Source of the DNA: JBLNDG01 sp050261415 | Lineage (GTDB): Bacteria; Bacillota; Clostridia; Lutisporales; Lutisporaceae | Reading direction: 5' to 3' | Assembly: GCA_050261415.1 (NCBI GenBank) | Contig: JBLNDG010000245.1 | Span: 1 to 6,684 of the forward strand | Length of the DNA: 6,684 nt | Part shown: one piece after another, positions 5,000 to 6,684 of the stretch | How the letters are laid out: each line of letters begins with the position of its first letter | How positions within the stretch are numbered: position 1 is the first letter of the stretch | Translations under genes and position numbers: made by a program | The notes under the pieces: model-generated | What the model was told of the DNA's origin: nothing | The model's database searches: none | Seen by the model: the letters and a program-made list of their open reading frames with translations, nothing else

Positions 5000-5103
5000 A
5001 TAATATAGCTAGCAGATGCATATACATCTCTTTCGCACATTATCCTCTTAACCCATGTATTCGGTATCATTCTATTCAGCAAGTTGAAGAAACAGCTGTT
5101 TAT
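4996..5103 (-). pseudogene. Possible C-terminal remnant of an unrecognised minus-strand gene
   Basis: An open minus-strand stretch ends at TAA (4998-4996) and reads NLLNRMIPNTWVKRIMCERD and then VYASASYII. Its composition looks protein-like, and a strong terminator begins 50 nt later, as expected at a true gene end. To the right it runs into the antisense of the flavoprotein copy at about 5103, so it would be truncated there. I cannot assign a family. A chance open frame is possible. Confidence 0.3.
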
Positions 5104-5310
5104 GACAAAAAAGCCGCCCTTCTCATGACCTATGGAGGGGAACTGCCCAACAAAGGACCTGATCTTGTAAGGACAACCTTTGAAGAAATCTGTGATTATA
5201 AAGAAATGAAGCTGGTAGATGTATATGGAGTTTGTACAGACGACTACATGCCGGTGGCGAAAAACACCAAAGCCCTTAAGGATGTATATGAGATGGGGTT
5301 GAGGGTTTAG
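5104..5310 (+). pseudogene. Headless second copy of the flavoprotein gene (C-terminal 67 codons)
   Basis: From 5107 the frame encodes KKAALLMTYGGELPNKGPDL and continues to the same ending, EMGLRV. Of 67 residues, 62 are identical to the C-terminus of the flavoprotein at 2805-3356. By codon there are about 27 silent and five replacement differences, so this sequence evolved under selection as a working protein end before it was cut. The FMN phosphate loop and the cysteine motif are missing. The homology begins abruptly at the AAAAAA of the Lys-Lys codons; upstream bases are unrelated. No convincing ribosome site precedes ATG 5125. It ends two bases before the convergent gene at 5313. Probably non-functional as protein. 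Confidence 0.75.
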
Positions 5311-5312
5311 GA

Positions 5313-5672
5313 CTATGCTATATTACTATCCCAATAGGCCAGGTTAAGAATCATATTTACCAGCTTTGCCTGTTCTTCGAGATCATCCCGGTTTACTATT
5401 CCGCAATACCCGGCTATAATCCCTCTTGACTCCAAAGTCCAAAGGAAGGCTTTAAATTTGGGATATTTCTCATAATTGCTTTCCATATAATACAGTAAAT
5501 CGCTCATTTGCCTGTAAAGCATTGATTCTTTTGCCTTTTCTGCATTATACCTTTCCAAATCTGTAATCAGTTTTAAAGGAAGTGCAATCAAATAGCGGTA
5601 TTCATCTACTGCACCAGCCTCTTCAAACTCCTTTATGTAGTTTTTAAAGCTTTCACAAAATATCCTATACAT
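5313..5672 (-). CDS. Unknown 119-residue protein paired with the nucleotidyltransferase
   Basis: I do not recognise this family. The protein is predicted by eye to be mostly helical and charged (YIKEFEEAGAVDEYRYLIAL, then KLITDLERYNAEKAKESM and SDLLYYMESNYEKYPKF), with no membrane segment, signal peptide or helix-turn-helix. It contains no histidine, so it is not a canonical HEPN toxin with an RX4-6H motif. ATG 5672 has AGGGAGAG about six bases ahead and overlaps the end of the upstream nucleotidyltransferase gene by eight bases, so the two are translationally coupled. That tight pairing suggests a protein partner, for example the second component of a toxin-antitoxin or abortive-infection pair; this is inference. 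It ends two bases from the convergent flavoprotein copy. Confidence 0.8.
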   Translation of the reverse strand: MYRIFCESFKNYIKEFEEAGAVDEYRYLIALPLKLITDLERYNAEKAKESMLYRQMSDLLYYMESNYEKYPKFKAFLWTLESRGIIAGYCGIVNRDDLEEQAKLVNMILNLAYWDSNIA

Positions 5673-6174
5673 GATATCTCTCCCTAAAAGCTTTCAGATT
5701 ATTAATAAAAGCATCCTTTTTGCTTTGAAACAAGTCAGTTCTTTCAATCACTTCATCTATAATCTTATTGATTAATCCTATATCACTACTTTTAATAAGT
5801 TGATCAATGTCTTCAATATCCTTTGAGGCTAACCTAATTATTTTACTAACTATTATGTCCTCTCTGGAAAGCACATATATTTGCAAGTACTTAAATTCAT
5901 TCAGATGTAAAGCCCGTTCTTTATATTTAGGCGATATAGCTGTACTTTGATATTCCAAGAAATCATAGTCCCTTAAGTGGGTAAACACCTTTCCTAATTT
6001 TGCTGAATAATCCAGATCGATAAAATCAAAATCCCTGGTAGCCCTTTCTGTATACCCCCCCAATATACAGGCAGAGCCTCCCATAAAATAGATAGGAAAA
6101 GGCTCAATATTAAATAAACGTGCGATTTGCTCCATCTCACGAACTGTATTCATCATTTCATTATATACCTGCAT
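5665..6174 (-). CDS. DUF6036/AbiEii-like nucleotidyltransferase
   Basis: The 169-residue protein shows the nucleotidyltransferase-fold signature: FMGGSACILGGY (30-41), then TERATRDFDFIDLDY (42-56) with the metal-binding Asp48-x-Asp50 pair, and later VLSREDIIVSKIIRLASKDI followed by EDIDQL (101-126), the K...R..KD.ED block typical of DUF6036 and AbiEii-related proteins. These families transfer nucleotides to RNA or protein targets and often act in toxin-antitoxin or phage-defence pairs; the target here is unknown. The frame reaches GTG 6183, but GGAG is correctly spaced (eight bases) for ATG 6174, which is preferred. An extended -10 promoter lies at 6303-6311, and the next gene overlaps it by eight bases. 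A wrecked AbiEii-type gene lies just upstream, so this locus has hosted more than one such module. Confidence 0.82.
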   Translation of the reverse strand: MQVYNEMMNTVREMEQIARLFNIEPFPIYFMGGSACILGGYTERATRDFDFIDLDYSAKLGKVFTHLRDYDFLEYQSTAISPKYKERALHLNEFKYLQIYVLSREDIIVSKIIRLASKDIEDIDQLIKSSDIGLINKIIDEVIERTDLFQSKKDAFINNLKAFRERYHV

Positions 6175-6230
6175 GAATATCACTCCGTACCTACATGTTT
6201 CGAACTAAAAGTTTATACTTTCTTGCTGAC

Positions 6231-6259
6231 ACAAAAGCAGGTACTTCTACTGCTTTTGT
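6231..6259. promoter_or_regulatory. Inverted repeat in the leader of the nucleotidyltransferase operon
   Basis: ACAAAAGCAG (6231-6240) and CTGCTTTTGT (6250-6259) are perfect ten-base arms with a nine-base loop. The repeat lies between the extended -10 box and ATG 6174, without a T tract on either side, so it is more likely an operator or a leader hairpin than a terminator. Confidence 0.5.
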
Positions 6260-6302
6260 AATAGTAATAATTTTTCACAACACATATAATAGAATTATTT
6301 TT

Positions 6303-6311
6303 ATTATAGCA
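6303..6311 (-). promoter_or_regulatory. Extended -10 promoter of the nucleotidyltransferase operon
   Basis: On the minus strand TGCTATAAT (6311-6303) is a perfect extended -10 element. No TTGACA-like box is seen 17 bp upstream, as is usual for this promoter type. The leader to ATG 6174 would be about 120 nt. Confidence 0.6.
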
Positions 6312-6338
6312 TAAACATGAACTGCTATGCTTTTTATT

Positions 6339-6467
6339 TTATCTCACATGGCTGGCACCCTTAAACGCAAATGCATCCTTCCAATTGCACTTATGAAATA
6401 AATAGTCTAACGTCCGGCATACCCAAAAATCTTTTTCTATAATCGCTTCATGTAAACCTTCTTTTCA
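6339..6467 (-). pseudogene. Remnant of an AbiEii-type nucleotidyltransferase toxin gene
   Basis: On the minus strand, between an in-frame TGA (6467-6465) and TAA (6341-6339), the frame reads KEGLHEAIIEKDFWVCRTLD, then YLFHKCNWKDAFAFKGASHV. The segments IEKDFWVC.TL..LF and FAFKG are the hallmark N-terminal block of AbiEii (PF08843), which normally continues FKGGTSLSK. Here the glycine-serine motif is broken (KGASHVR) and the frame stops at once, with no start codon upstream, so about 40 codons remain. It is a fossil of a type IV toxin-antitoxin toxin gene. No clear AbiEi antitoxin is visible next to it. Identification is by motif recognition only. Confidence 0.6.
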
Positions 6468-6592
6468 TACTGTATTCCCAATAACACCCAATATGCAGCG
6501 CTTGCTTATAAAGGATTTGTACCGGATTGTCGCTGCTCGGCCTGTTTGACCGCATATTGCTTACAATTCATGACCATTACTTTTGCTCATTT
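6468..6592. other. Non-coding stretch with no supported gene
   Basis: No intact frame with a start codon and ribosome site is visible. A plus-strand frame is open to the window end but crosses a terminator and has no coding-like features. The minus strand may hold further decayed parts of the AbiEii-type gene, but nothing is recognisable. Confidence 0.4.
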
Positions 6593-6626
6593 ATCCTGTC
6601 CGGGAATAATCCCAGACAGGATTTTT
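6593..6626 (+). terminator. Intrinsic terminator, plus strand
   Basis: ATCCTGTC (6593-6600) pairs with GACAGGAT (6615-6622); after a C/A mismatch, GGGA pairs with TCCC around an ATAA loop. TTTTT (6622-6626) completes a good plus-strand terminator. On the minus strand the tail lacks T, although the hairpin lies directly after a possible minus-strand gene end at 6629. Confidence 0.7.
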
Positions 6627-6628
6627 AA

Positions 6629-6684
6629 CTACCAGCTGAATTCTTCTTCAATAATAAGCCTTATCATATGGTCATCTATCAATT
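6629..6684 (-). CDS. Possible C-terminal end of a minus-strand gene entering from the right
   Basis: A minus-strand frame open from the window edge reads LIDDHMIRLIIEEEFSW and ends at TAG (6631-6629), immediately before the hairpin at 6593-6622. The residue mix and the position next to a hairpin suggest a real gene end, but 17 codons are too few to be sure and I recognise no family. Confidence 0.3.
   Translation of the reverse strand, partial: LIDDHMIRLIIEEEFSW

Noticed and set aside
3152..5310. Transposon or insertion sequence carrying the toxin-antitoxin module
   Set aside because: No transposase, recombinase, terminal inverted repeats or short target duplication is visible; only the gene-end repeats support mobility.
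6473..6684. Plus-strand frame open to the window end
   Set aside because: It has no start with a ribosome site, crosses a clear terminator, and its cysteine/serine-rich translation looks random.

Overview
The window looks like chromosomal DNA of a low-to-moderate GC Gram-positive bacterium, most likely a Clostridia member. Supporting signs are AT-rich intergenic DNA, frequent AGG/ATA/AAA codons, strong GGAGG-type ribosome binding sites, sigma-A-like promoters, a Gram-positive-style lipoprotein, a DUF3006 protein and a Clostridia-like flavoprotein. No genus can be fixed from the sequence alone. There are no RNA genes, CRISPR arrays or intact insertion sequences.

Layout. Positions 1-1622 hold a minus-strand operon: an exported lipoprotein with a ComEC-like metallo-beta-lactamase fold, a DUF3006 protein, and the N-terminal half of a multi-pass membrane protein (possibly a sensor kinase) that runs off the left edge. 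Positions 1894-2780 hold two divergent XRE-family regulators, one with an eight-cysteine tail. They share a regulatory region carrying repeats of TTGGAC-N5-GTCCAA about three helical turns apart. The plus-strand regulator leads into a flavodoxin-fold protein with an iron-sulfur-flavoprotein-type cysteine motif (2805-3356).

Positions 3408-4749 hold a minus-strand toxin-antitoxin module: an MqsR-like toxin followed by an MqsA-like antitoxin with a C-terminal Panacea (SocA/DUF4065) domain, driven by a near-perfect TTGACA-17-TATAAT promoter. Next comes a debris zone (about 4900-5310). It contains a well-preserved but headless second copy of the flavoprotein 3' end, a probable older third copy that coincides with a strong minus-strand terminator, and the tail of an unrecognised minus-strand frame. 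The toxin-antitoxin module therefore sits between repeated flavoprotein gene ends.

Positions 5313-6174 hold a two-gene minus-strand operon: a DUF6036/AbiEii-like nucleotidyltransferase and an overlapping unknown 119-residue protein, a plausible toxin-antitoxin or defence pair. Upstream of it lies the wreck of an AbiEii-type nucleotidyltransferase (about 6339-6467), and the right edge has a terminator and perhaps the tail of another minus-strand gene. From 3400 on, the region reads as an accessory island of addiction/defence modules and gene remnants. The left third looks like ordinary chromosome.
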